NCBI GenBank assembly: GCA_902536065.1
Contig: CACAVZ010000004.1
Coordinates: 1 to 64,000 of the forward strand
Length of the DNA: 64,000 nt
Direction of reading: 5' to 3'
Source of the DNA: an uncultured Synechococcaceae cyanobacterium
GTDB lineage: Bacteria > Cyanobacteriota > Cyanobacteriia > PCC-6307 > Cyanobiaceae
The translations under genes were made by a program, and so were the position numbers. The notes under the pieces were generated by a model. The model saw only the letters and a program-made list of their open reading frames with translations. It ran no database searches and was not told the origin of the DNA. This document shows, piece by piece, positions 47,884 to 56,042 of the stretch; position 1 is the stretch's first letter; each line of letters opens with the position of its first letter.

Positions 47884-49042
47884 AAAATTTCTTTAGCTCA
47901 GTATCAAAAAGGTTTAATAATCTGTCAACATTCTCTTCAGATGAATTAAAACCCATTAGTCCTACTCGCCACACCTTACCAGATAATTCCCCAAGTCCAT
48001 TTCCTATTTCTATACCAAAGTTTCTTAAGAGATGATATCTAAAACCATCTCCATCAACTGCTGGAGGTATTTTAACTGTGGTTAAAGTTGGCAATCTATA
48101 ATCTTCTGGTACATGTAATTCCATTCCGAGATTTTCTAAACCATTCCATAGTTTCTTTGCATTCGTGTTATGTCTATTCCAAACATTCTCTAAACCCTCA
48201 TTGGCAATTAATCGTAACCCTTCACGAATAGCAAAATTCATATTTACTGGAGCTGTATGGTGGTAAACACGATCAGAACCCCAATACTTATTTAAAAGAG
48301 ATAAATCCAAATACCAGTTAGGGACTTTAGTTTTTCTTGAACTTAATTTTTCTTCAGCTCTCTTATTCATGGTAAAAGGGCTTAATCCAGGAGGGCAACT
48401 TAAACCCTTTTGACTACAACTATATGCTATATCAATTTTCCATTCATCTATTAAAAGTTCTAAAGCACCAAGTGAAGTAACTGCATCAACTAAAAACAAG
48501 CAATTATTTTTTTTACATATTTCTCCAATTCCATCAAGAGGTTGTAAAACACCACTTGATGTCTCAGCGTGAACAATAGCAAATATGGCAGGTTTTTTAG
48601 TCTCAATTTCATATTTAATTTCTTCAATTGAAAAAGCCTCACCCCAAGGTTTTTCCATAACGTCAACTTGAGCTCTATATCTCGTTGCCATATCAACTAA
48701 CCTGTCTCCAAAATATCCTTTTTTAGCAATTAAAATTTTTTCTCCCTCTTCTATAAAATTTGCTATTGAAGCTTCCATAGCGGCACTACCTGTACCACTC
48801 ATTGGGAGAGTAAGACGATTATTGCACTGCCATGTATATCTGAGAAGTTGTTGGACATCAGACATCAATGAAATATAAGCTTCATCTAAATGACCAATTG
48901 GATTAAGCGAAAGAGCTTTTAATACCTCTGGATGTGCATTTGATGGACCAGGACCTAATAAGAGCCTAGAGGGAACATAAGTCTTTGAGAAATGAGATAA
49001 ATTCTCTTCATTTAAAGCCGAAATAAGTTTTGCTTCTGTCAA
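47858..49042 (-). CDS. Alanine/serine-glyoxylate aminotransferase
   Basis: A class V PLP aminotransferase of 394 residues that uses glyoxylate as acceptor; in cyanobacteria this belongs to photorespiratory glycolate metabolism. Motifs: LLLGPGPSNAHPEVLKALS (about 28-46), TLPMSGTGSAAMEA (cofactor phosphate site, about 78-91), VDAVTSLGALELLID with the Asp, and the PLP lysine in AYSCSQKGLSCPPGLSPFTM (about 205). The exact donor (serine or alanine) cannot be read from the sequence. The start is TTG at 49042. It is divergent from glnA and overlaps the end of tadA by 26 bases. Confidence 0.92.
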   Translation of the reverse strand: MTEAKLISALNEENLSHFSKTYVPSRLLLGPGPSNAHPEVLKALSLNPIGHLDEAYISLMSDVQQLLRYTWQCNNRLTLPMSGTGSAAMEASIANFIEEGEKILIAKKGYFGDRLVDMATRYRAQVDVMEKPWGEAFSIEEIKYEIETKKPAIFAIVHAETSSGVLQPLDGIGEICKKNNCLFLVDAVTSLGALELLIDEWKIDIAYSCSQKGLSCPPGLSPFTMNKRAEEKLSSRKTKVPNWYLDLSLLNKYWGSDRVYHHTAPVNMNFAIREGLRLIANEGLENVWNRHNTNAKKLWNGLENLGMELHVPEDYRLPTLTTVKIPPAVDGDGFRYHLLRNFGIEIGNGLGELSGKVWRVGLMGFNSSEENVDRLLNLFDTELKKFSIFDSSSF

Positions 49043-49192
49043 AGCATTACATTCAATTAACTTTAAATTAAACTAATATCGTCCCATAAGCGATATTTTT
49101 TTAAAGAAATTAATTCAATTTAAATAATTAAGTAAATAATTATTAAAGTTATGACTTGAAACACTGAAAGAAGCTATCTAGTGTTGAAAAAA

Positions 49193-49234
49193 GTTACGTT
49201 TGATACATAATAAGAACCACCAACTAATTAATTT
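49193..49234 (+). promoter_or_regulatory. Candidate NtcA-activated promoter of glnA
   Basis: GTT-N8-TAC lies at 49193-49206, one mismatch from the NtcA consensus GTA-N8-TAC. Exactly 22 bases later, TAATTT (49229-49234) fits the TAN3T -10 box. This is the known layout of nitrogen-activated cyanobacterial promoters and would start transcription near 49241, 16 bases before the glnA ATG. glnA is a classic NtcA target. A weaker GTA-N8-TTA is at 49132-49145, without a -10 box at the right distance. Confidence 0.55.
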
Positions 49235-49256
49235 CATAGAAAGTATTTCAAAAGTT

Positions 49257-50678
49257 ATGTCTAAGTCTCCACAAGATGTTTTAAGTCAAATTAAAGACGA
49301 AGGAATTGAACTCATCGATTTAAAATTCACAGACATCCATGGTAAATGGCAGCATTTAACTCTTACTTCAGACATGATAGAAGAGGAATCATTTACTGAA
49401 GGTCTCGCATTTGATGGTTCATCAATAAGAGGTTGGAAAGCAATTAATGCATCGGATATGTCAATGGTTCCTGATGCAAGTACAGCATGGATAGATCCTT
49501 TCTATAAACATAAAACCTTAAGTATGATTTGCTCTATCCAGGAGCCTAGAAGTGGTGAGCCTTATGATAGATGCCCAAGATCATTAGCTCAAAAGGCTTT
49601 AAAGTATTTGGAATCTACTGGGATAGCTGATACAGCATTTTTTGGGCCAGAACCAGAATTCTTCTTGTTTGATGATGTTAGATATGACTCAAAAGAAGGT
49701 TCCTGCTTTTACAGCGTAGATACTATAGAAGCTCCATGGAATACAGGAAGAATTGAAGAAGGTGGAAATTTAGGATACAAAATTCAATATAAAGAAGGTT
49801 ATTTCCCTGTTTCTCCAAATGATACTGCTCAAGACATCAGATCTGAAATGCTTCTTTTAATGGGTGAATTAGGTATTCCTACAGAAAAGCATCACCATGA
49901 AGTTGCTGGCGCCGGTCAACACGAACTTGGAATGAAATTTGATTCGTTAATAAATTCTGCTGATAACGTTATGACTTATAAATACGTAGTTAGGAACGTT
50001 GCAAAAAAATATGGGAAAACTGCAACATTTATGCCAAAGCCTGTTTTTAACGATAATGGAACTGGAATGCATGTTCACCAAAGTTTATGGAAGAGTGGGC
50101 AGCCACTATTCTTTGGTGAAGGAGCATATGCAAATTTATCTCAAACAGCAAGATGGTATATAGGAGGCATACTTAAACATGCACCTTCATTCCTTGCATT
50201 CACTAACCCAACTACTAATAGTTATAAGCGATTGGTTCCAGGATTCGAAGCACCTGTAAATTTAGTTTATTCTGAGGGCAATAGATCAGCTGCCGTAAGA
50301 ATACCTTTAACTGGTCCAAGCCCCAAAGCTAAAAGATTAGAATTCAGATCAGGTGATGCACTTGCAAACCCTTACTTAGCATTCTCTGTAATGATGCTTG
50401 CTGGTATTGATGGAATTAAAAATCAAATTGATCCCGGCGATGGAGTAGATGTAGATTTATTTGAACTTCCAGCTGATGAACTTGCGAAAATTGATACAGT
50501 ACCGTCATCTCTAAATGATTCACTAAATGCGCTAAAAGCAGATAAGGATTATCTACTAGCTGGTGGAGTATTTACAGAAGATTTTATTGATAACTTTATT
50601 GATATAAAATACGAAGAGGTACAACAACTAAGACAAAGGCCTCATCCACATGAATTCTTTATGTATTATGATGCGTAA
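49257..50678 (+). CDS. glnA: Glutamine synthetase type I
   Basis: Makes glutamine from glutamate, ammonia and ATP, the main entry of nitrogen. With the ATG at 49257 the protein has 473 residues, the usual GSI length; a longer frame from TTG at 49200 would add residues unlike the family and start inside the promoter. Motifs include [71 protein letters not shown] and [17 protein letters not shown]. Where E. coli has the adenylylated tyrosine before DLP, this protein reads LFELPADEL, so that control looks absent, as expected for cyanobacteria, which use small inactivating proteins. Confidence 0.97.
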   Translation: MSKSPQDVLSQIKDEGIELIDLKFTDIHGKWQHLTLTSDMIEEESFTEGLAFDGSSIRGWKAINASDMSMVPDASTAWIDPFYKHKTLSMICSIQEPRSGEPYDRCPRSLAQKALKYLESTGIADTAFFGPEPEFFLFDDVRYDSKEGSCFYSVDTIEAPWNTGRIEEGGNLGYKIQYKEGYFPVSPNDTAQDIRSEMLLLMGELGIPTEKHHHEVAGAGQHELGMKFDSLINSADNVMTYKYVVRNVAKKYGKTATFMPKPVFNDNGTGMHVHQSLWKSGQPLFFGEGAYANLSQTARWYIGGILKHAPSFLAFTNPTTNSYKRLVPGFEAPVNLVYSEGNRSAAVRIPLTGPSPKAKRLEFRSGDALANPYLAFSVMMLAGIDGIKNQIDPGDGVDVDLFELPADELAKIDTVPSSLNDSLNALKADKDYLLAGGVFTEDFIDNFIDIKYEEVQQLRQRPHPHEFFMYYDA

Positions 50679-50702
50679 TTAAAAGAACGAATTATTTTAA
50701 AT

Positions 50703-50751
50703 AATCAATTTGAGAAATATCACAAAATATTCTCAAATTGATTTTTTTTTT
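50703..50751 (+). terminator. Rho-independent terminator of glnA
   Basis: A 13-base-pair stem, AATCAATTTGAGA (50703-50715) with TCTCAAATTGATT (50731-50743), closes a loop that can pair further, and runs into ten T at 50742-50751. It lies 25 bases after the glnA stop and 29 bases before the next gene. It is the strongest terminator I see in this window. Confidence 0.88.
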
Positions 50752-50779
50752 GTTGGAATATAGGTATATAAATTGAAAA

Positions 50780-51835
50780 ATGGCTAGGGATTCTATTTCA
50801 AAAATTGCATATAAAACGCTTCAACAAAGTAAAAGCATTGCAGGATTTGCTCACAAGCAGATTAGTTCAAGATTAATGAATTTTATTCTTCCGGATTCTA
50901 AGCTTGAAAATTTTGATATAGATAAGGATCTACTATTAAAAATCCAGGAGTCAATGGATCTATTAAGAGAGGAAGATTGGAATGATGCTGAAAAAAATTT
51001 TTATCCAAAAAAATTATTGTTTGATGAGCCATGGTTTAGATATTTAACTCAATATCCTAAAATTTGGCTAGACATGCCTATTACATGGGATAGGAGGAGA
51101 AAACAAAACTTTGATGATCTTCCAAAATCTATTGAAAAAGATAATTATCCTCAATATTATTTAAGAAACTTTCATCATCAAACAGATGGCTATTTATCAG
51201 ATTTTTCAGCAAGTATTTACGACTTACAAGTAGAAATTCTTTTTAATGGAAGTGCTGACTCCATGCGGAGGAGAATAATAAAACCAATAAAAGAAGGTCT
51301 TAAAAATTTTTGTGATAGAAAAAAAAGTTCTATAAAAATACTTGATGTTGCAACAGGATCAGGAAGAACATTAAAACAATTAAGAGCCTCATTTCCTAAA
51401 GAAAAAATTACAGGACTTGATTTATCTGACTCTTATTTAAAAGAGGCAAGTAGATATATCTCAGATTTAGAAGGGGATCTAATAGAGTTAATAAAAGGTA
51501 ATGCTGAAGAATTACCTTTTGCAAATGATAGTTTTCAATGCATTTCTTGTGTTTACTTATTTCACGAATTACCTAGAACCATTAGAGCTAAAGTATTGAA
51601 CGAATTTTTTAGAGTTCTTGAACCTGGAGGAATATTAGTACTTGCTGATTCAATTCAAATAAGTGATTCACCTGACTTCACATCCGTAATGGAAAACTTC
51701 TATAAATCTTTTCATGAGCCTTTTTATTGTGATTACATAAAAGAGGATATAGATTCTAAAATAGAGGAAGTAGGGTTTAAAGATGTAAAATCTAATTCCT
51801 TTTTCATGACGAAAGTATGGTCTGCTGTAAAGTAA
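50780..51835 (+). CDS. SAM-dependent methyltransferase (UbiE-like)
   Basis: A 351-residue protein with a class I methyltransferase domain in its second half: KILDVATGSGRTLKQLR (about 188-204, SAM-binding motif I), ITGLDLSDSYLKEA (motif II), ELPFANDSFQCISCVYLFHELP (motif III) and EFFRVLEPGGILVLADS. The first 170 residues are helical, with YDLQVEILFNGSADSMRRR just before the domain, and have no family I can name. The substrate is unknown; relatives methylate quinones or other small molecules. It follows the glnA terminator, starts with ATG and is followed by the 87-residue gene after 12 bases. Confidence 0.87.
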   Translation: MARDSISKIAYKTLQQSKSIAGFAHKQISSRLMNFILPDSKLENFDIDKDLLLKIQESMDLLREEDWNDAEKNFYPKKLLFDEPWFRYLTQYPKIWLDMPITWDRRRKQNFDDLPKSIEKDNYPQYYLRNFHHQTDGYLSDFSASIYDLQVEILFNGSADSMRRRIIKPIKEGLKNFCDRKKSSIKILDVATGSGRTLKQLRASFPKEKITGLDLSDSYLKEASRYISDLEGDLIELIKGNAEELPFANDSFQCISCVYLFHELPRTIRAKVLNEFFRVLEPGGILVLADSIQISDSPDFTSVMENFYKSFHEPFYCDYIKEDIDSKIEEVGFKDVKSNSFFMTKVWSAVK

Positions 51836-51847
51836 ATAAAAACTTCT

Positions 51848-52111
51848 ATGAAATATTGGGATAAAGATACTATTCAGCTTGTTCAAAGACTTAATGAAAA
51901 ATTAAAGATTGATCATTCTAGATGGCATAAAGATAAAGGAAATAAATATAAACGATCTGCAGAATTGATTTCGGCGGGATTATGCCATTTAATAATTTCT
52001 AGTAACGAGAAAGAAACTATTGAATATATAGAAGAAAGTATTAAATGGTTAAAAGAAATTAACGTAGACCAACCTTGTCCTAGTAAAAATCACCTTTTTA
52101 AAGCTAACTGA
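51848..52111 (+). CDS. Small helical protein of unknown function (87 aa)
   Basis: An 87-residue soluble protein, mostly helical, beginning MKYWDKDTIQLVQRLNEKL and containing KRSAELISAGLCHLIISSNEKE and SIKWLKEINVDQPCPSK. No membrane segment or known motif. Codon use and its position 12 bases after the methyltransferase on the same strand support a real gene. The last 22 bases overlap the convergent RsbW-like gene. I do not assign a function. Confidence 0.8.
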   Translation: MKYWDKDTIQLVQRLNEKLKIDHSRWHKDKGNKYKRSAELISAGLCHLIISSNEKETIEYIEESIKWLKEINVDQPCPSKNHLFKAN

Positions 52112-52524
52112 AGCCTATTACCTTTACTACTCCATCTAATATCATCAAAACATTCATTAATAATGTATAAGCCACGTCCATTAACACTACTTATTTTTTT
52201 TGGTAATTTGAAGTCTCTTTTTTTTATTTCCAAACCATTACCTTGATCTTGAATTTGCCAAACACACCAATTAGGAGTAATTATTCTTCTTACTCTAATA
52301 TTTTTTTTTGGATCTAATTTATTTCCATGTTTTACTGCGTTAACAAGAGCTTCATGTAAACCAAGTTTTATCAGATAGCTTGATTGAGAATTTTGAATAG
52401 GTTCTAATAATTGATCAATAAATTCACTTAACTGTAATGATGATTTAAATTCGTGGTTTGACCAGTTTATCTTTGGTCTGTTAAAAACTTTTTTTAAAAT
52501 ATTTTTGCCCCAAAATAAGGACAT
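52090..52524 (-). CDS. RsbW-like anti-sigma factor / GHKL kinase domain protein
   Basis: A 144-residue protein made almost entirely of one GHKL ATPase domain of the RsbW/SpoIIAB serine-kinase group. The N box is LHEALVNAVKHGNKLDP (about 65-82), the G1 box WQIQDQGNGLEI (about 105), and the G2 box GRGLYIINECFDDIRW (about 125-140). Such proteins bind and inhibit sigma factors or phosphorylate STAS partners. No sigma factor or STAS gene is nearby, so the target is unknown. It is downstream of gun4 on the same strand with 48 bases between. Confidence 0.86.
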   Translation of the reverse strand: MSLFWGKNILKKVFNRPKINWSNHEFKSSLQLSEFIDQLLEPIQNSQSSYLIKLGLHEALVNAVKHGNKLDPKKNIRVRRIITPNWCVWQIQDQGNGLEIKKRDFKLPKKISSVNGRGLYIINECFDDIRWSSKGNRLQLALKR

Positions 52525-52572
52525 ATTAATATTTTGAAACTGCCTTAATTTTAACTTATTAAATACCTAAAT

Positions 52573-53292
52573 TTAAAGAATATTATTATGTCTTTCTGCA
52601 ATAGCAGGATGCCGTAGGATGGAGTCCATAAGTCTTACTCCTCTGAGTTGATTTATTAAAGGCATATGTCCATCAGGAGCAGCCAATGACCAACAAAAAG
52701 ATCCTGGATATCTAGTCCATAAGCCCTCTTTTTTCCAACCTATTTTCGGCCACATTAATTCATATTTTTTTCCTACTGATTTTAAAATCTTTGCCTGAAT
52801 TGAAAATCCAAATCTACCAGTAGAATAAATATTCCATAATCTATCTATTGATTCTAGATCTTTACCTGACATATTCTTAACTTCACTATAGAAAACATAA
52901 CCACGTTTTTCAGCTAATTTTCCAGCTAATTTTCGTAAATAAGAACTTGTTAATCTATCTGCCTCTTCAAATTTTTGCTCAACCAACATCAATTGCAAAT
53001 CTTTATAATCAATATCAATATCTGAATATGTATTAAACCAATTATTGAATTTAGAGTTTTCAAAGAATTCAGGCTTAAATTTTTTTAAAACTTGCAATAC
53101 CCAACCAGCTGCCCAATCATCTCCATCACTATCGAAGATATCAAACAGTGAAGGGCCAACATTAAAAATATTTTCGACTTCAGATTCTATTTGAGTTAAT
53201 GAATTTATTCTTTTTCTTTGATTAGAATCTACAAATTTTTTTATTAGTTCCAATGTAGCATTATTATAGTTATCTTGTTCTTTGTTATTCAT
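52573..53292 (-). CDS. gun4: GUN4 chlorophyll synthesis regulator
   Basis: GUN4 binds protoporphyrin IX and Mg-protoporphyrin IX and stimulates magnesium chelatase. The 239-residue protein has a helical N-terminal domain (about 1-85) and the GUN4 core: LMLVEQKFEEADRLTSSYLRKLAG (about 90-113), YVFYSEVKNMSGKDLESIDRLWNIYSTGRFGFSIQ and WTRYPGSFCWSLAAPDGHMPLINQLRGVR. This two-domain layout is the cyanobacterial form, and the C-terminal ILRHPAIAERH is complete. It starts with ATG and is divergent from selU by 34 bases. hemJ, which supplies protoporphyrin IX, is elsewhere in the window. Confidence 0.94.
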   Translation of the reverse strand: MNNKEQDNYNNATLELIKKFVDSNQRKRINSLTQIESEVENIFNVGPSLFDIFDSDGDDWAAGWVLQVLKKFKPEFFENSKFNNWFNTYSDIDIDYKDLQLMLVEQKFEEADRLTSSYLRKLAGKLAEKRGYVFYSEVKNMSGKDLESIDRLWNIYSTGRFGFSIQAKILKSVGKKYELMWPKIGWKKEGLWTRYPGSFCWSLAAPDGHMPLINQLRGVRLMDSILRHPAIAERHNNIL

Positions 53293-53326
53293 TTTAAAAA
53301 ATCAATCTAGAAAAATAAAACTATCC

Positions 53327-54367
53327 ATGTATTTCAAAAGAAAAGAACTAGAGAAATTTAGAAGTTATAAAGGACCACTTATAGATGTTAGAAGCCCGAG
53401 TGAATATTATAAAGGACACTTGCCTAATTCTATTAATATTCCATTATTTGATAATGATGAAAGATCTTTAGTTGGCACGATATATAAAAAAGAAGGGAGA
53501 AAAAAAGCAGTAATAGAGGGCTTAAAATTTTTAGAAAAAAAAATGGAATTACTTCTTGATAATTTATTCACGAGTATTGAGTCTTATAAAACTATTCCTA
53601 ATAAAAAAAATGAATTTTTTATCAGAATATACTGCTCTAGAGGAGGAATGCGTTCACAAAGCGTTGCTTGGTTACTAGAAAAATATAAATTAAATCCAAT
53701 AACACTTAATGGAGGATACAAAATATATAGAAAATGGGTATTAGATAGTTTCACAAAAAAGTTAAAAATAATAGTTATTGGTGGAAAAACAGGAACAGGG
53801 AAGACAAGATTATTATCATTACTAGAAAAATATAAGTATCAAACTATTGATCTCGAAGGATTTGCTTGTCATAGAGGAAGTACATTTGGAGGTTTAGGAA
53901 TGAAAGAACAACCTTCAAATGAACAATTTGAAAATAAAATTGCAGAAAAATTAAATTCTTTTAAATATTCTAAGAATATTTTTGTAGAAGCTGAAAGTGC
54001 AAATATAGGTAAATGCAAAATTCCTCATGAATTCTTCAATCAGATGAAACATTCTAGGAGGATTGAAATTTTAAGAAGCCAATCTAACAGGTTAGATGAG
54101 TTGATAGATACTTATAGTGTTTTTAAGAAAGAGGAACTCCAAGAATCTGTATTAAGGATAAAAAAAAGATTAGGACCGCAAAGAACTAAAATAGCTCTGG
54201 AATCAATAAATAATGAGAAATGGGACTTAGTTTGCAAATCAGTTCTAGATTATTACGATAAGTGTTATGAATTTGAAAAGGTTGGAAAAACAAATATAAA
54301 GATATTAGATTTAACCGACAAAAATTATGATGAAAAGATTCTAGAGTTAATAAATAATGTTTTATAA
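53327..54367 (+). CDS. selU: tRNA 2-selenouridine synthase (rhodanese and P-loop)
   Basis: SelU/MnmH replaces sulfur by selenium in 2-thiouridine at the wobble position of some tRNAs, through a geranylated intermediate. The 346-residue protein has a rhodanese domain with LIDVRSPSEYYKGHLPNSINIP at the start and the active cysteine in IYCSRGGMRSQSVAWL (near 101), then a P-loop VIGGKTGTGKTRLL (near 151-164) and DLEGFACHRGSTFGGLG. I choose ATG at 53327; a longer frame from 53282 would overlap the gun4 start region and adds a non-family sequence. No selenophosphate synthetase gene is seen here. Confidence 0.9.
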   Translation: MYFKRKELEKFRSYKGPLIDVRSPSEYYKGHLPNSINIPLFDNDERSLVGTIYKKEGRKKAVIEGLKFLEKKMELLLDNLFTSIESYKTIPNKKNEFFIRIYCSRGGMRSQSVAWLLEKYKLNPITLNGGYKIYRKWVLDSFTKKLKIIVIGGKTGTGKTRLLSLLEKYKYQTIDLEGFACHRGSTFGGLGMKEQPSNEQFENKIAEKLNSFKYSKNIFVEAESANIGKCKIPHEFFNQMKHSRRIEILRSQSNRLDELIDTYSVFKKEELQESVLRIKKRLGPQRTKIALESINNEKWDLVCKSVLDYYDKCYEFEKVGKTNIKILDLTDKNYDEKILELINNVL

Positions 54368-54418
54368 GATATTTACAAACGAAAGTGAAAAATATTTCCT
54401 AAGATAAAAGATTAATAA

Positions 54419-54781
54419 ATGAATATTATGACAGCAAATAAAACTGCAAAAATACAATTTTATGAGGGAACTGATGAACCAGTTGTGCCTGAAATAAGAT
54501 TGACCAGGAGTAAAGATGGTACCACGGGCCAAGCATTATTTTTGTTCGAAAAACCTCAGGCATTATCTTCGATTACAGACGGTGAAATCACTGGAATGCG
54601 AATGATTGATTCCGAAGGAGAAATACTAACTAGGGAAGTTAAGGTAAAGTTTGTTGATGGAGAACCTATATTTTTGGAAGCAGTTTACATTTGGAAGAAC
54701 ACATCAGACTTTGATAGATTTATGAGATTTGCAAATAGTTATGCCAAATCAAATGGATTAGGATATTCTGAAAAGAAGTAG
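54419..54781 (+). CDS. psb28: Photosystem II protein Psb28
   Basis: Psb28 (Psb13) is a cytoplasmic-side assembly factor that binds photosystem II intermediates near cytochrome b559. The 120-residue sequence has the family pattern [34 protein letters not shown], then [14 protein letters not shown] and [30 protein letters not shown]. It is soluble with no membrane helix, as expected. Either ATG at 54419 or the one three codons later could be the start. It lies between selU and the AI-2E family gene on the same strand, 51 bases after selU. Confidence 0.96.
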   Translation: MNIMTANKTAKIQFYEGTDEPVVPEIRLTRSKDGTTGQALFLFEKPQALSSITDGEITGMRMIDSEGEILTREVKVKFVDGEPIFLEAVYIWKNTSDFDRFMRFANSYAKSNGLGYSEKK

Positions 54782-54794
54782 AATATTTTGAAAA

Positions 54795-55838
54795 TTGAAT
54801 AGTTCATCATATTTCAAGTTATTAGTAATTTTAATCACTTCGTTAATAATATGGACTTTAAGGGATTTTCTCCTTCTAATAATTTTTTCTTTAGTAATTT
54901 CAAATATTGTATGTAATTTAAGTAATAAAATTCAAAAGGGATTGAAAATTCCTAGATCACTTTCTTTATTTTTTGTATTAACTGTTATATCAATAATAGT
55001 ATTTACTATTTTTATTCTTGTATTGCCTCCTTTTATAAAAGAATTTAATGAAATATTAGTTGATATTCCAAATGCTTTATCAAAAATAAATATTTTAATA
55101 AATACAAATCTGAACAAGTTGAATAACCTGTTTTATGGCGAAAAATCAGAAAACGTTATAGACATATTCAATCTTATAAATAATGTAGTTTCCATTCCAG
55201 ATGTCTCAACTATTGCAAAAGCTATTCAAGAAAGTTTTAAGAATTTAATAAATATAGCGGGAAATCTGGGTTCAGGTCTTTTGAAATTAATATTCGTATT
55301 AGCTGTTAGTTTGATGATTTCTATTGAACCAAAACAATATAAAGAAAATTTACTTTTATTAATACCAAAAAATTACCGCAACAAATTTAGAAATATTCTG
55401 GAAAAATGCAATATCGCATTAGCAAATTGGACATTTTCTATGGTCATAAGCTCATTATCAGTAGGTTTATTATCATTGATAGTTTTATCTATATTAGATG
55501 TCAAATATGTTGTCTCAAATGCATTAATAGCAATGGTTCTTAATGTAATTCCAAATATAGGTCCAGTTATTAGTGCTATATTTCCTATCTCAATTGCCCT
55601 ACTAGATAATTTTTGGAAGCCACTGGCCGTATTGGGAGCATATGTAATTATTCAAAATATCGAAAGCTATATAATAATGCCATCCATAATGAAGAAAAAA
55701 GCAAACTTACTTCCTGGCCTTACATTAATTTCACAATTTGGATTCACATTCATTTTTGGTCCATTAGGCTTAATACTATCTCTTCCATTAGCTGTAGTAA
55801 TACAGGTTTTAATTAAAGAATCATTTAAAGATATTTAA
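54795..55838 (+). CDS. AI-2E/PerM family transporter
   Basis: A 347-residue membrane protein of the AI-2E exporter/PerM family with about seven or eight hydrophobic segments: two at the N-terminus, a soluble middle region (about 80-155) and a C-terminal bundle with ALIAMVLNVIPNIGPVISAIFPISIAL, the family PxIGPxI signature, then LGLILSLPLAVVIQVLI. Members have been tied to export of small molecules or to Na+/H+ exchange, so the cargo is unknown. The start is TTG at 54795, 13 bases after psb28; no ATG lies before the first helix. It ends 3 bases from the convergent 60-residue gene. Confidence 0.88.
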   Translation: MNSSSYFKLLVILITSLIIWTLRDFLLLIIFSLVISNIVCNLSNKIQKGLKIPRSLSLFFVLTVISIIVFTIFILVLPPFIKEFNEILVDIPNALSKINILINTNLNKLNNLFYGEKSENVIDIFNLINNVVSIPDVSTIAKAIQESFKNLINIAGNLGSGLLKLIFVLAVSLMISIEPKQYKENLLLLIPKNYRNKFRNILEKCNIALANWTFSMVISSLSVGLLSLIVLSILDVKYVVSNALIAMVLNVIPNIGPVISAIFPISIALLDNFWKPLAVLGAYVIIQNIESYIIMPSIMKKKANLLPGLTLISQFGFTFIFGPLGLILSLPLAVVIQVLIKESFKDI

Positions 55839-55841
55839 AAA

Positions 55842-56024
55842 CTACTTAATTAATTTTTTATATAAATATGGATAGGAAAAAAGTATAAAGAAGGCTAAAG
55901 GATGTTTACCAATAGCAAAATAAAGTGAACTAAATGTAAAATGATCAAATAAAATTCTTATCTCAGTAGAAAGATCTATTAAAACTAAAGAAAATAAAAT
56001 TATCAAATAGTAATTCAATTTCAT
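55842..56024 (-). CDS. Small two-helix membrane protein (60 aa) downstream of secF
   Basis: A 60-residue very hydrophobic protein: MKLNYYLIILFSLVLIDLS gives a first helix, and FAIGKHPLAFFILFSYPYLYKKLIK a second with a basic end. It begins with ATG 18 bases after the secF stop on the same strand, so it likely belongs to the pdhB-secD-secF transcript. It lies tail to tail with the AI-2E family gene (3 bases). The sequence is balanced and ends in a typical positive-inside tail, so I think it is real, but I do not recognise it. Confidence 0.65.
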   Translation of the reverse strand: MKLNYYLIILFSLVLIDLSTEIRILFDHFTFSSLYFAIGKHPLAFFILFSYPYLYKKLIK

Positions 56025-56042
56025 AAATTTAGAAGGATAAAC

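Noticed and set aside
49132-49145. Second NtcA-like site GTA-N8-TTA upstream of glnA
   Set aside because: Mismatch in the second half and the nearest -10-like box (TATCTA, 49175) is 29 bases away, outside the usual 20-24.
49200-49256. Longer glnA start at TTG 49200
   Set aside because: Adds 19 residues not seen in glutamine synthetases and lies inside the NtcA-type promoter; ATG at 49257 gives the standard 473-residue protein.
53282-53326. Longer selU start at 53282
   Set aside because: Overlaps the divergent gun4 start and adds a sequence with no family match; ATG at 53327 leads straight into the rhodanese domain.
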